NCBI RefSeq assembly: GCF_026340465.1
Contig: NZ_JAPEPC010000001.1
Location: 2,793,501 to 2,857,500, forward strand
Direction: 5' to 3'
Length of the DNA stretch: 64,000 bases
Origin: Streptomyces sp. NBC_01306
GTDB lineage: Bacteria > Actinomycetota > Actinomycetes > Streptomycetales > Streptomycetaceae
The translations under genes and the position numbers were made by a program. Each line of letters starts with the position of its first letter. The stretch's first letter is position 1. Of the stretch, positions 34,472-42,798 are shown piece by piece. The notes beneath the pieces are model-generated. The model worked only from the letters and a program-made list of their open reading frames with translations, was not told where the DNA came from and did not search any database.

Positions 34472-35854
34472 TCAGAGCCAGCTCAGCGGGTTCGCGTGTT
34501 TGCCGATGTTCTTGGCACCGTTCGCGATACCGGAGCCGATCTTCTTTGCCTCACCACCCGCCCAGTCCGCGGCCTTCCCCGCACCATTCTTGATGCCGTC
34601 CCAGTGCTGGACGACCTTCGCCCCGCCGTAGATCAGCCCGGTCCCGACAACGAAACCAACCGTGAGGGGGTTCGGGGCGATCATCGCCGCCGTCATCGAG
34701 GCATTGAAGCCGGCCTCAGCCACGTCCGCGACGTATCCCGCCCCCTTCTCCTTGAACGCCGTAGCCGGGTTCCCCTGCACGGCCACGTTCGCTGTGCTGA
34801 ACCCTGCCGATACGGCACTTCCCGCGATCCCCGCCCCACGCAGGAATCCAGCCGTTTTACCTGCCGCCGAAAGGCCCTTGAGGAGCGGGGATGCTGTTTT
34901 GCCAGCCGCGATAACAGCAGGCCGGGTGTTGGCTGCCTTTTGGAAGTAGGCCTGGGTCCGAGCAACCTTGAATAAGCTCGCGCTACCTGCCCGGGTCACG
35001 AGCTGCCCGGAGTGTGACGCGCCGCCGTACCGCGCGGCCAGTTCATCCGAACCGAGGAAAAGATCGGCGATGCCATTTGCATCGACCCGCCCTACCCCTA
35101 AAGCGCGCACTAGCGGGTGGCTGCGGAGCATGTCCCAACCACTGCCCAACAACCCGTCGCGTGCAGTAGAGGTAAACGGGATACGGTTAGCGAAGCGGTA
35201 CACAGAATTGCCCATGAAGAGTGATCCGATCCTGCTGGGCAGCCATGCACCGGGGGCGGAAAGGGTTCGTAGTACTGGTTTAGCGTCAACGATCTTCGTC
35301 CCCAACGCCTGCAGCCTCGCGGACTCACTCTCACTCAACGCCGCGCCTACACCCTCCCTCAGTGAAGCCAACCAGCCGTCCCTGAGCGAGTTTCCTCCCA
35401 GGATCTTCACCATGCTGACGCCGTTGACGACGGCTCTTCCGCCGGTGCCCAAGAATCCCGTGACATCTCCGGCGTCCCCGAGGAATTCCTTGATCTCGGA
35501 CTCGTACGGTGCGAGGCCGGGAACCAGCACGATGATCTTCGCTTTGAGCCGATCCTCCCAGTCCGACAGTGATTCGTTCGATCGGCGTTCGGCATCCGCT
35601 CTCCGCAATCCAGCCCAGGTCGCCAGGGCCAGCAGCGGTTGATCGTTCTCCAAATACGCGTAACCCGCGCGCCTGCGCAGATCCACGGCAGTGTCGTCCG
35701 ACCAGTGGTACAGCGGTTTCAGAACAACTAACTTGTCCGTCACTCCGAGGCGCCGCGCCCGGGTGAAAGCCTCCGTGAGCTTGTCGTTGACCCCGCCCTT
35801 GTCGTTGAGGAGCTTGGCAAGCTGGTTCAGTTGGTCCGGGTCGACCTTCCTCAA
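34472..35854 (-). CDS. Candidate T7SS effector, family D, copy 2
   Basis: TTG 35854 is chosen because GGGGGAATGG lies just upstream and the start then aligns with copy 1 (RKVDPDQLNQLAKLLNDKGG against RMANPDDLDHLAKLIDGKGG). GTG 35875 and ATG 35869 are alternatives. The 460-residue protein shares with copy 1 the middle FLGSDELAARYGGASHSGQL and the whole C-terminus (YVADVAEAGFNASMTAAMIA, then GTGLIYGGAKVVQHW, then KADWAGGEAK-type tail ending LSWL). No WXG motif or catalytic residues are seen. Followed by a small candidate partner gene. Confidence 0.65.
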   Translation of the reverse strand: MRKVDPDQLNQLAKLLNDKGGVNDKLTEAFTRARRLGVTDKLVVLKPLYHWSDDTAVDLRRRAGYAYLENDQPLLALATWAGLRRADAERRSNESLSDWEDRLKAKIIVLVPGLAPYESEIKEFLGDAGDVTGFLGTGGRAVVNGVSMVKILGGNSLRDGWLASLREGVGAALSESESARLQALGTKIVDAKPVLRTLSAPGAWLPSRIGSLFMGNSVYRFANRIPFTSTARDGLLGSGWDMLRSHPLVRALGVGRVDANGIADLFLGSDELAARYGGASHSGQLVTRAGSASLFKVARTQAYFQKAANTRPAVIAAGKTASPLLKGLSAAGKTAGFLRGAGIAGSAVSAGFSTANVAVQGNPATAFKEKGAGYVADVAEAGFNASMTAAMIAPNPLTVGFVVGTGLIYGGAKVVQHWDGIKNGAGKAADWAGGEAKKIGSGIANGAKNIGKHANPLSWL

Positions 35855-35888
35855 ACCATTCCCCCTCATACGCACTTCATCGGGCGCA

Positions 35889-36722
35889 TCACGCCTCGTC
35901 GATCAGATCCGCCTTGTCCGGCAGCAGGTCCGCGAGCTTCTCCCAGATCTCTCCCGCGCTCGAACGGGCCAGTACCAGCACGCTCTCCGGGGTCACCTGG
36001 CCCGGCAGGATCGGCTCCTCCGGTTTTTCGCGGATCCAGTAGCCGCGGGGGCCGCAGTCCCAGACCGCGAGAGCGCGGAGCATCGCGGACCGTTCGCCCT
36101 CGTGGTTGCCGTCCCAAGCCGTGGTGATGCGCCAGGTCGAGTTCATGGCGAGGACGAGATCCGTGAACTGCGCCAGGTCCGGGTCCTTGAGGTTGCTGTC
36201 CGCCTCCACCAGTGCCTTGTGCACCAGGTCGCGGGTGGCCTCCTCGTCGACTCCGTCGCCCTCGCCCAGCGCCACGAAGGCGGCGTCCAGGGCGCCCATC
36301 GACGTCTCTATCCGGTCGACCGCCGGCGTCTCGCTGTCGCCGCTGCGGAGGTTGACCTTTCTGGCCAGCTCCCAGACCAGTGTGCTCGGCTCCAGCGGTA
36401 CGTACTCGGACTCCTCGTCGCCGGGCCAGCCGTCGTGGGAGATGACCGCGTTCTGGCCCACGATGACTCCGTGGTTGACCGGGCCGTGCTCGCCCGTGAC
36501 CTCCACCGTGATCATGACCATGGGGTCGGCGAGTGCACCCAGCAAGTCGCGCATCAGCGGGGCCAGTTCACCCTCTTCGCCGACCAGGCCGATCTGCTGG
36601 AGTTCGACCAGCGAGGGCCACAGCTCGTCCGGCGGGGTCTCGCCGTCCAGCAGGTGGGCGAAGACACCGATGTGGCGGTCGGCCAGGCGCAGGCGGCCTC
36701 GGGAACTGTCGTACGAAGGCAT
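35889..36722 (-). CDS. EspG-like candidate chaperone
   Basis: 277 residues from ATG 36722 with GGGGAGG upstream; the longer open frame to 36902 lacks a signal. Helical start (HIGVFAHLLDGETPPDELWP), then LAPLMRDLLGALADPMVMIT, VNHGVIVGQNAVISHDG, YVPLEPSTLVWELARKV, and a C-terminal half with WRITTAWDGN and RGYWIREKPEEP. The plan is comparable to 16177-17013 and to EspG-type T7SS chaperones; this is an inference. It lies in a minus-strand unit WXG100 - EspG-like - family D effector - unknown. Confidence 0.5.
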   Translation of the reverse strand: MPSYDSSRGRLRLADRHIGVFAHLLDGETPPDELWPSLVELQQIGLVGEEGELAPLMRDLLGALADPMVMITVEVTGEHGPVNHGVIVGQNAVISHDGWPGDEESEYVPLEPSTLVWELARKVNLRSGDSETPAVDRIETSMGALDAAFVALGEGDGVDEEATRDLVHKALVEADSNLKDPDLAQFTDLVLAMNSTWRITTAWDGNHEGERSAMLRALAVWDCGPRGYWIREKPEEPILPGQVTPESVLVLARSSAGEIWEKLADLLPDKADLIDEA

Positions 36723-36760
36723 GTCTCTCGTTCCTCCCCAGGGCCTGACGGCCGCGCGGC

Positions 36761-37021
36761 TCACTTCTTGGGATGCTGCAGGTCCTTGGCGGACTGAGAG
36801 GCTTTGTGAGCCTCCTCGCGCAGCGACGTGGCGACCGTGGTGCAGGTGGTCCGCCAGCTCTTCAGCTTTCCACGCACCTGATCGGCGTTCGGCCCGGCCC
36901 ACGTCTTCATCACCGTGGTGCTCTGGGTGTGGGGCGAGTCGACCAGCGAATCGATGTGGTCGGCCAGCGATCTCAGAGACGCGGCGCGCGAATTTAGTTC
37001 CTGGATGTCCGGATTACCCAT
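36761..37021 (-). CDS. WXG100 family protein
   Basis: 86 residues from ATG 37021, with GGGGGAGG upstream. Two helices joined by Trp41-Ala-Gly43 (KTWAGPNADQVRG), the classic WXG turn. It leads the minus-strand operon with the EspG-like gene, family D copy 2 and the candidate immunity gene. Confidence 0.85.
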   Translation of the reverse strand: MGNPDIQELNSRAASLRSLADHIDSLVDSPHTQSTTVMKTWAGPNADQVRGKLKSWRTTCTTVATSLREEAHKASQSAKDLQHPKK

Positions 37022-37714
37022 AGCAGCCTCCCCCGCTGTCACACAGATGCCGTCAAGCATAGACGGACTTCAACAGACGGCAAAGTACAGTTCAAGGACG
37101 TGCACCACCCGGCGTACGGAACTGCCCCATACGCCCCCGCCGTTGCGCGCACGCCCCATCCGTATGCTTCATTTCGCACATGCCTACTGAGCTGCGGCAA
37201 CGGTCGCCGGGCTGCTGCCCTTTCTGCCTCACAGCCATGACAGGCATGACATCGACCCTTGGTCTTACGTGGCACCCCTTTGAACTCAGCCTCTTTTGCA
37301 GCCTCTTCTCGGCCTCTTTCTCGGCCTCTTTACGGGTCTATTCGCCTGACAATGCGCATGGGCATGGGCGTGGGGTGTGAGAGTGGGGGTGCGTAGGGGC
37401 GTGAAAGGGGTGCGGGGCAGCGGAGTGAGCGGCGTTGCCCCGCCCCGAGGCCCCTCCGGGCGGTACGGCTGTGCACTCGCAGGGGCCGGGTCCGCGCCAC
37501 CGCCGGGTTCTGTTTAATTCTGAACGTCAGCGCCAACACTCGCCCCAATGAAGTCAATCGGGACAAACAGCTCATCCGGCGCGCCAGGTGGCAATCACCC
37601 AACTCCCCTCAACCCGAGGCCCGAAGGCCTTTACGGGAACTGCCTGCTGTGCGGTAGCGTCCACTGTTGCAAACGGATAGTCCGTTTACCTCAGTGACAA
37701 CGGGGAGGATCGCG
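37022..37714. promoter_or_regulatory. Divergent promoter region between two WXG100 genes
   Basis: No gene is supported in 693 bp. A run of degenerate 11-12 bp repeats (CGGCCTCTTTCT-like) lies at 37288-37330, and G-rich sequence follows at 37357-37440. It should contain the promoters for the WXG100 genes on either side. Confidence 0.5.
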
Positions 37715-37975
37715 ATGGATCGCGGCGCAGATCTTAGTCAACTCCGGGACTTGGCCAAGAAGTTCCAGCACAGCTCCGGGGATCTCCACACCCTCATCAA
37801 GCACCTGAACACGGCGACGTCCGGTAGCACGGGCTACTGGAAGGGCCCCAAGGCCGACAACTTCCGCCATGAGTGGGAGAGCGTTCGTCCCACCTTCGAG
37901 AAGTGGGTCCATACGCTGACCACGGCCCACGACTCGGCGAAGACCAGCGCCGACAACATCGAGCGCGCCACCTGA
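37715..37975 (+). CDS. WXG100 family protein
   Basis: 86 residues from ATG 37715 (GGGGAGGAT upstream); a longer frame from 37667 is not supported. The turn is Trp42-Lys-Gly44 (TGYWKGPKADNF), matching EsxA/B-type proteins. It is the gene closest to the EccC-like ATPase, separated by a strong bidirectional terminator, and is its most likely substrate. Confidence 0.88.
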   Translation: MDRGADLSQLRDLAKKFQHSSGDLHTLIKHLNTATSGSTGYWKGPKADNFRHEWESVRPTFEKWVHTLTTAHDSAKTSADNIERAT

Positions 37976-37995
37976 TCCCGGTTGGCTGAACGCAC

Positions 37996-38037
37996 GACGC
38001 CGGGGCGGCCACCTGATCAGGTGGCCGCCCCGGCGTC
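37996..38037. terminator. Bidirectional terminator hairpin
   Basis: A perfect 42-bp inverted repeat (21-bp arms meeting at TGATCA) lies 21 bp after the WXG100 stop and 64 bp from the EccC stop, so it serves both convergent genes. Confidence 0.75.
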
Positions 38038-38100
38038 CTGTCGTCCGGGAGCCCGGACTCAGCCCCGCATGACGAGCCGGGTGAGCCGGATGAGCCGGAC

Positions 38101-41100
38101 TCAGCCCCGCATCACACCCTGGACCGGCGTCATGGTCCCGCCGGTCACCAGCAGGCCGCTGCCCACCGGCCCGGCGCCCGCGTTCGACGGCAGGCGGACG
38201 CTGAAGAGCTCGCCCTCCTGCGGGTTCTGCGGTGTCAGCAGCAGCCCGTTGCGGTTCTTGCGCGCCTCTGTGGCGAAGCCCCGGTACTGCGAGGACAGCG
38301 AGTCCGTCGTACCTGCGGCGATCAGCCCGTGGTCGCCGTCCGCGCCCTTCTTGACGACTGTCTCCAGGGCCTCGTCCAGGCTGGTGTCGTAGAGGAGTTC
38401 CGCGTCGTCGACGACCACCACGTACGGGCGTCCCGCCGCTTGCTCCAGCAACTCCTCCAGATCGTCCTCGCGGTGATCCCCGTTGAGGAGCCCCAGCACG
38501 CCCGGCCGCCCCTCCAGCTCCCGCAGCGGCGAGCGGCGCGGGGTGATGAGGACGAGCGGAGTGCCCCTGGCCAGCAGGGACTCAGCGGCACACACGAGGG
38601 TGTTGGAGCGCCCCGACTTCGGCGGGCCCGCGATGATGAAGCCCGGACCCGACTCCACCAGGTCGACGCCCATGGGCCGCAGCTCGTCCCCGCCCACGCA
38701 GAGCAGCGCCCACAGGGGCGCCTGCGAGGCTGCTTCCGGGTTGAGGGCCAGCGCCTGTTCCGCGGTGATGCGCGCGGGCAGGGCGTCCACCCGCATCGGG
38801 CCGCGCCCGGCCGGGAGCCTGCCGTACTGCGCCTGTACGGCCTCGGCGATCTCCCGCAGTTTGCGGACCTGTGCCTGACCTGCGGGGTCGGCGTCGAGCA
38901 GACCGATCTGGGCCTCTTCGACACCGGTGTCCGTGATGCGCAGGGCGCGCCCCGGCGGCATGTTCTTCGGGACCTCACGCGGGTGCAGGCCCGCCATGCT
39001 GTAGTCGTTCGGATCGGCGAAGCGCATGACGAGACGGTCCATGAAGGCTGATGCGACATTGCCGGTGAGACCCGTGCGGTCGGCGGTCATGACGACCTTG
39101 ATCCCGGCCGCCGAGCCCTCCCGGAAGATGCGCTGGACCTGCTCGATCAGCTGGCCGTAGTTGTAGTTCTCGAAGGTGGAGACGAACCCTTCCCAGCTGT
39201 CGAGGAGCAGCACCATCCAGGGCAGCCGGTCCTCCGGCTCCGCCGCGGCCCGCTGTTCGGCGGCGCTGGAGGCACCCTCCATGGCGAGCATCTGCTGGCG
39301 ACGGGCGATCTCGCCGAGCAGCCGGTCGATCAGCCGTCGTACGCGTTCGGGCTCGTCGCGGTTGACGACGGCCCCGACGTGCGGCATCCGCACCAGTGGC
39401 AGCAGCGCGTTGGAGCCGCAGTCGATGGCGTACACATGGACGTCGTACGGAGACGTCTGCCGGCCGATGACTCCGCCCAGGGTCCGCAGCGCCGTGGACC
39501 GGCCCGACCTGGCGCCGCCGACGAGCAGCGTGTGCTCCCCGTGGACGAGGTCGACGGCGACTGGCTTGCGGGCCTGCTGGGCGGGCAGGTCGGTGAGGCC
39601 GTAGCCGATCGGCGGAACGTCCTCGTACACCGCTGACGGGTCCTGGAACTCGGCCAGTTCGTCGACGGTGACGTGTTCCCCGAGCGGCGGCAGCCACGGG
39701 CTGCGCGGGGCGGGGAAGCCCATCTTCTCCGAGCCGGCCCGGACCGCGTCGACCAGTACGGCGAGGTCCGTGACCATCGTGCCGTCGTCCTCCGCCCCGG
39801 CCGCACCCCTGGGCGCCGGGCGGCTGTACATCGGCCAGGTGAGCGGGGCGAGGGTGGCCTTGGGGCCGCTGCCGCCGGTGGCGGGCCTGCGGCCACCGAT
39901 ACGCGCCGACTGCACGCCGACGAGGGACTGTGCGCCGGAACGCACATAGGCACGGCCCGGGGTGGACTTGGCGATGGCACCGGCGTCCGCAGCGTCGATG
40001 ACGTCCTGCGACTCGGACCCGTCCGTCACCCGCAGGGCGATCCTGAGGTTGGTGTTGGCCCGGATGTCGGCGCTGACCACACCGGCCGGGCGCTGGGTCG
40101 CGAGGATCAGGTGCACACCGAGCGAACGGCCTCGCCTGGCGATGTCGACCAGCCCCGCGATGAAGTCGGGCAGCTCGGCGACCAGCGAGGCGAACTCGTC
40201 GATGACCAGCACCAGTCGAGGCATCGGTTCGAGCTCCGGGCGGAGCTTGCGGGTGTCGTTGTAGTCCTCGATGTCCTTGGTGCCGGTGTCGAAGAGGATC
40301 GTCTCGCGGCGGTGCAGTTCGGCGGCGAGCGAGGCCAGGGCCCGCTCGGTCAGATGCGCGTCGAGGTCGCTGACCATGCCGACGGTGTGCGGCAGGCGGG
40401 CGCAGTCCATGAAGGCGCTGCCGCCCTTGTAGTCGATGAGGACGTAGTTGAGGGCGTCGGGCCGGTTGGCCACCGCGAGCGAGGCGATGATGGTCTGGAG
40501 CAGTTCGGACTTACCGGCACCGGTCGTCCCCGCGACGAGCGCGTGCGGTCCGTCGCGCCGGATGTCCAGGACGAAGGGGCCGTCCGCCGCTACCCCGATC
40601 GGGGCCGCGGTGGTGGATCCGCCCGCCTGCCAGACCCGTTCGATGGCGTCGCCGGTCGGGTCGGGCATGCCGAGGAGGTGGAGCAGCCTGGCCGCGGTGG
40701 GCAGGGCGCTGTCGGCGTCGTCGCGGCTGACATCGCGTACCGGCGCGAGGGAACGGGCCAGCAGTTCGCACCAGTCGGGGGCGACCTGGTCGGCCAGCAC
40801 CTCACCGGCCAATTCGAGGCCGGAGCCGCGCAGCCGTACGTGCGCCGCGGAATCAGGGGTCCAGGACACCACGGCCCGGCACTCCTCGGGGAGCAGCCGC
40901 TCGTCCTCGTCGACGCAGAGCGCGAAGATGCCGAGCGCCGGGCCCTCCTGGAGGAGCTGGGGCACCCCGGCCATCCGGCGCAGCAGCCGTGCGCCGTCCA
41001 GTACGAGGAGGATGTGCGGGTCGCTCCCGAGTGCTCCGGCCATACCGCCCGCGTGCTCCCGTACGGCCTTGCGGCGGCCGAGTTCATTGAGCAGTTCGTT

Positions 41101-42576
41101 GACCCGCCGGGCGACGGCCTCGGAGTCCGATCCGATGAGGGCCACGCAGTCCTGGCCCTGCTGGGGTGCGGTGTGCGGGATCCAGTGCGCCCAGTTCCAC
41201 TCGGTGGCCGCGTCGGGCGCCGATGACAGGACGACCAGGGAGAGTTCGCGCGGGCTGTGCAGCACCGCCGCCTGTACGGCGAGCCAGCGCGCCGATGACA
41301 GAGCGCGCGGGCGGTCGCCCGCGATGCCGACGACGCTCAGCTCGGGGAAGGGCAGCGTGATCGGTACGTCCGGGATGCGGGGTGGTTGCGGGCCCTCGTC
41401 GTGGACATCGCTGCGTTCCGCGACGAGTTCGATGTCCGCCGGTGCGGTGCCGACGCCGATCCGCAGCTTGAGGACGTCCGGGTCGGTGATCCTGCGCTCC
41501 CAGAGCCGGCGGCGCGGGCCGGTGGCGAAGAGCAGGATCTCGGCCGGGTCGGGGTTCTGGGCGCGCAGCCTGTTCTGCTCGTCCTTGCCTGCCCGGACCA
41601 GCTCGGCCTCGTACGCGGCGACGTCCTTCTTGTACTGCTTGACCGAGGTCTTGTTCTTCTTCTTGCCCTCGCGGTTCTCGCTGATCCACTGGCCGAGCAT
41701 CATCACCGGGCTCATCAGGCAGAACATCAGCATGTAGATCTGCTTGGTGACGAAGTACATGCCGAGGCCGAAGAACAGCGGCATGAGCGCCGCGATCAGC
41801 TGGAAGCGCGCGCGTTCGCCCTTGGACGGCGGTGTGGGGACGACGATCCGGGCGCGGGGCCTGAGTGGCGAGAGGCGCGGGGGGCGGTTGTAGGCGAGGC
41901 CGCCGTCGCCGGTGTCGGAGAGGTGTGCGTCCGGTTCGCCGACCTCGTCGAGTACGAGGAGCGAGTCCCCTATGCGGACGACTCCGCCCAGCGGCCAGAG
42001 CTGTTCGCCCGTGACGGGTGCGTCGTCCAGCTGGACGGACACACCGGGCTGGGGTGTGATGGTCGCCCTGCCCTGTACGTCGATGGCCAACTGGGCCGCG
42101 AAGGGCTGAAGTTGTACGTCCGAGACGGACAGGGTGCAGGTGGGGGCCGAGCCTATGGTGGCGGACCCGGCAGCCAGCCGGACCACCCGGCCGGAGGCGG
42201 CTCCTGCCGCGACCCGCACTTCGTAGCGTCCTACGGGTTCGCCCCGGCGCAGCAGCGGCCCGATCGAGTCGTCCACGGAGATCCGCATGCCGTCGCGCAG
42301 CACGGAGCCCACCGGGGTACGCGGATCACAGCGGTGGCCGTCGGCCCAGAGGGTGGGGGCGGCCGGCGCCTGGCCTGCGTAGCTGAAGCGGGGGTCGAGC
42401 GTCGTTCCCGGCATGGGTACGACGACGGACGGGACGGCTTCGTGTGCCTGCTGCGGCACTCCCCGTGTCGCCGCGAGCACTTCTGCCACGTCGCCGGCGG
42501 TGGCCCCGTCGTCCGTGTTGACCAGGACATCCTGCGGCTCCTCCCCCTCCCGTACGACTGTCACCAGCACTCGCAT
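38101..42576 (-). CDS. EccC-like FtsK/SpoIIIE ATPase with FHA domain
   Basis: 1491 residues. The N-terminus has a ubiquitin-like/YukD-type start. An FHA-like domain (about 120-210, ATIGSAPTC, QLDDAPVTG) precedes two membrane helices (about 258-296). Three FtsK-type ATPase domains follow: the first has canonical Walker A GTTGAGKS (Lys689) and Walker B LVLVIDEFASL. The second (GGARSGRST, about 1023) and third (GPPKSGRSN, about 1319) have Arg in place of the P-loop Lys, so they are probably regulatory, as in EccC proteins. EccC motors drive WXG100 secretion. No EccB, EccD or MycP gene is in the window. Confidence 0.9.
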   Translation of the reverse strand: MRVLVTVVREGEEPQDVLVNTDDGATAGDVAEVLAATRGVPQQAHEAVPSVVVPMPGTTLDPRFSYAGQAPAAPTLWADGHRCDPRTPVGSVLRDGMRISVDDSIGPLLRRGEPVGRYEVRVAAGAASGRVVRLAAGSATIGSAPTCTLSVSDVQLQPFAAQLAIDVQGRATITPQPGVSVQLDDAPVTGEQLWPLGGVVRIGDSLLVLDEVGEPDAHLSDTGDGGLAYNRPPRLSPLRPRARIVVPTPPSKGERARFQLIAALMPLFFGLGMYFVTKQIYMLMFCLMSPVMMLGQWISENREGKKKNKTSVKQYKKDVAAYEAELVRAGKDEQNRLRAQNPDPAEILLFATGPRRRLWERRITDPDVLKLRIGVGTAPADIELVAERSDVHDEGPQPPRIPDVPITLPFPELSVVGIAGDRPRALSSARWLAVQAAVLHSPRELSLVVLSSAPDAATEWNWAHWIPHTAPQQGQDCVALIGSDSEAVARRVNELLNELGRRKAVREHAGGMAGALGSDPHILLVLDGARLLRRMAGVPQLLQEGPALGIFALCVDEDERLLPEECRAVVSWTPDSAAHVRLRGSGLELAGEVLADQVAPDWCELLARSLAPVRDVSRDDADSALPTAARLLHLLGMPDPTGDAIERVWQAGGSTTAAPIGVAADGPFVLDIRRDGPHALVAGTTGAGKSELLQTIIASLAVANRPDALNYVLIDYKGGSAFMDCARLPHTVGMVSDLDAHLTERALASLAAELHRRETILFDTGTKDIEDYNDTRKLRPELEPMPRLVLVIDEFASLVAELPDFIAGLVDIARRGRSLGVHLILATQRPAGVVSADIRANTNLRIALRVTDGSESQDVIDAADAGAIAKSTPGRAYVRSGAQSLVGVQSARIGGRRPATGGSGPKATLAPLTWPMYSRPAPRGAAGAEDDGTMVTDLAVLVDAVRAGSEKMGFPAPRSPWLPPLGEHVTVDELAEFQDPSAVYEDVPPIGYGLTDLPAQQARKPVAVDLVHGEHTLLVGGARSGRSTALRTLGGVIGRQTSPYDVHVYAIDCGSNALLPLVRMPHVGAVVNRDEPERVRRLIDRLLGEIARRQQMLAMEGASSAAEQRAAAEPEDRLPWMVLLLDSWEGFVSTFENYNYGQLIEQVQRIFREGSAAGIKVVMTADRTGLTGNVASAFMDRLVMRFADPNDYSMAGLHPREVPKNMPPGRALRITDTGVEEAQIGLLDADPAGQAQVRKLREIAEAVQAQYGRLPAGRGPMRVDALPARITAEQALALNPEAASQAPLWALLCVGGDELRPMGVDLVESGPGFIIAGPPKSGRSNTLVCAAESLLARGTPLVLITPRRSPLRELEGRPGVLGLLNGDHREDDLEELLEQAAGRPYVVVVDDAELLYDTSLDEALETVVKKGADGDHGLIAAGTTDSLSSQYRGFATEARKNRNGLLLTPQNPQEGELFSVRLPSNAGAGPVGSGLLVTGGTMTPVQGVMRG

Positions 42577-42798
42577 GGTCGTCTTCCTCCCTGCCGGCCC
42601 TCGGTGGCCTGCCGGCCGTGGGTGGCGCGCTTGTCATATCGGTTCACTGAGGCTAATGCTTGCGCACGCGGGCAGGAACACACGTCCCGTACGGCATCGG
42701 ACGCGGACCTGCGCAGTTCCGAGCCGATGTCCGCGCAGCCGAGCGGTCACGGCGGCCGAATTCGTGGTGGTGGCAGGTGTGGCCGGAGCCACATGTGG

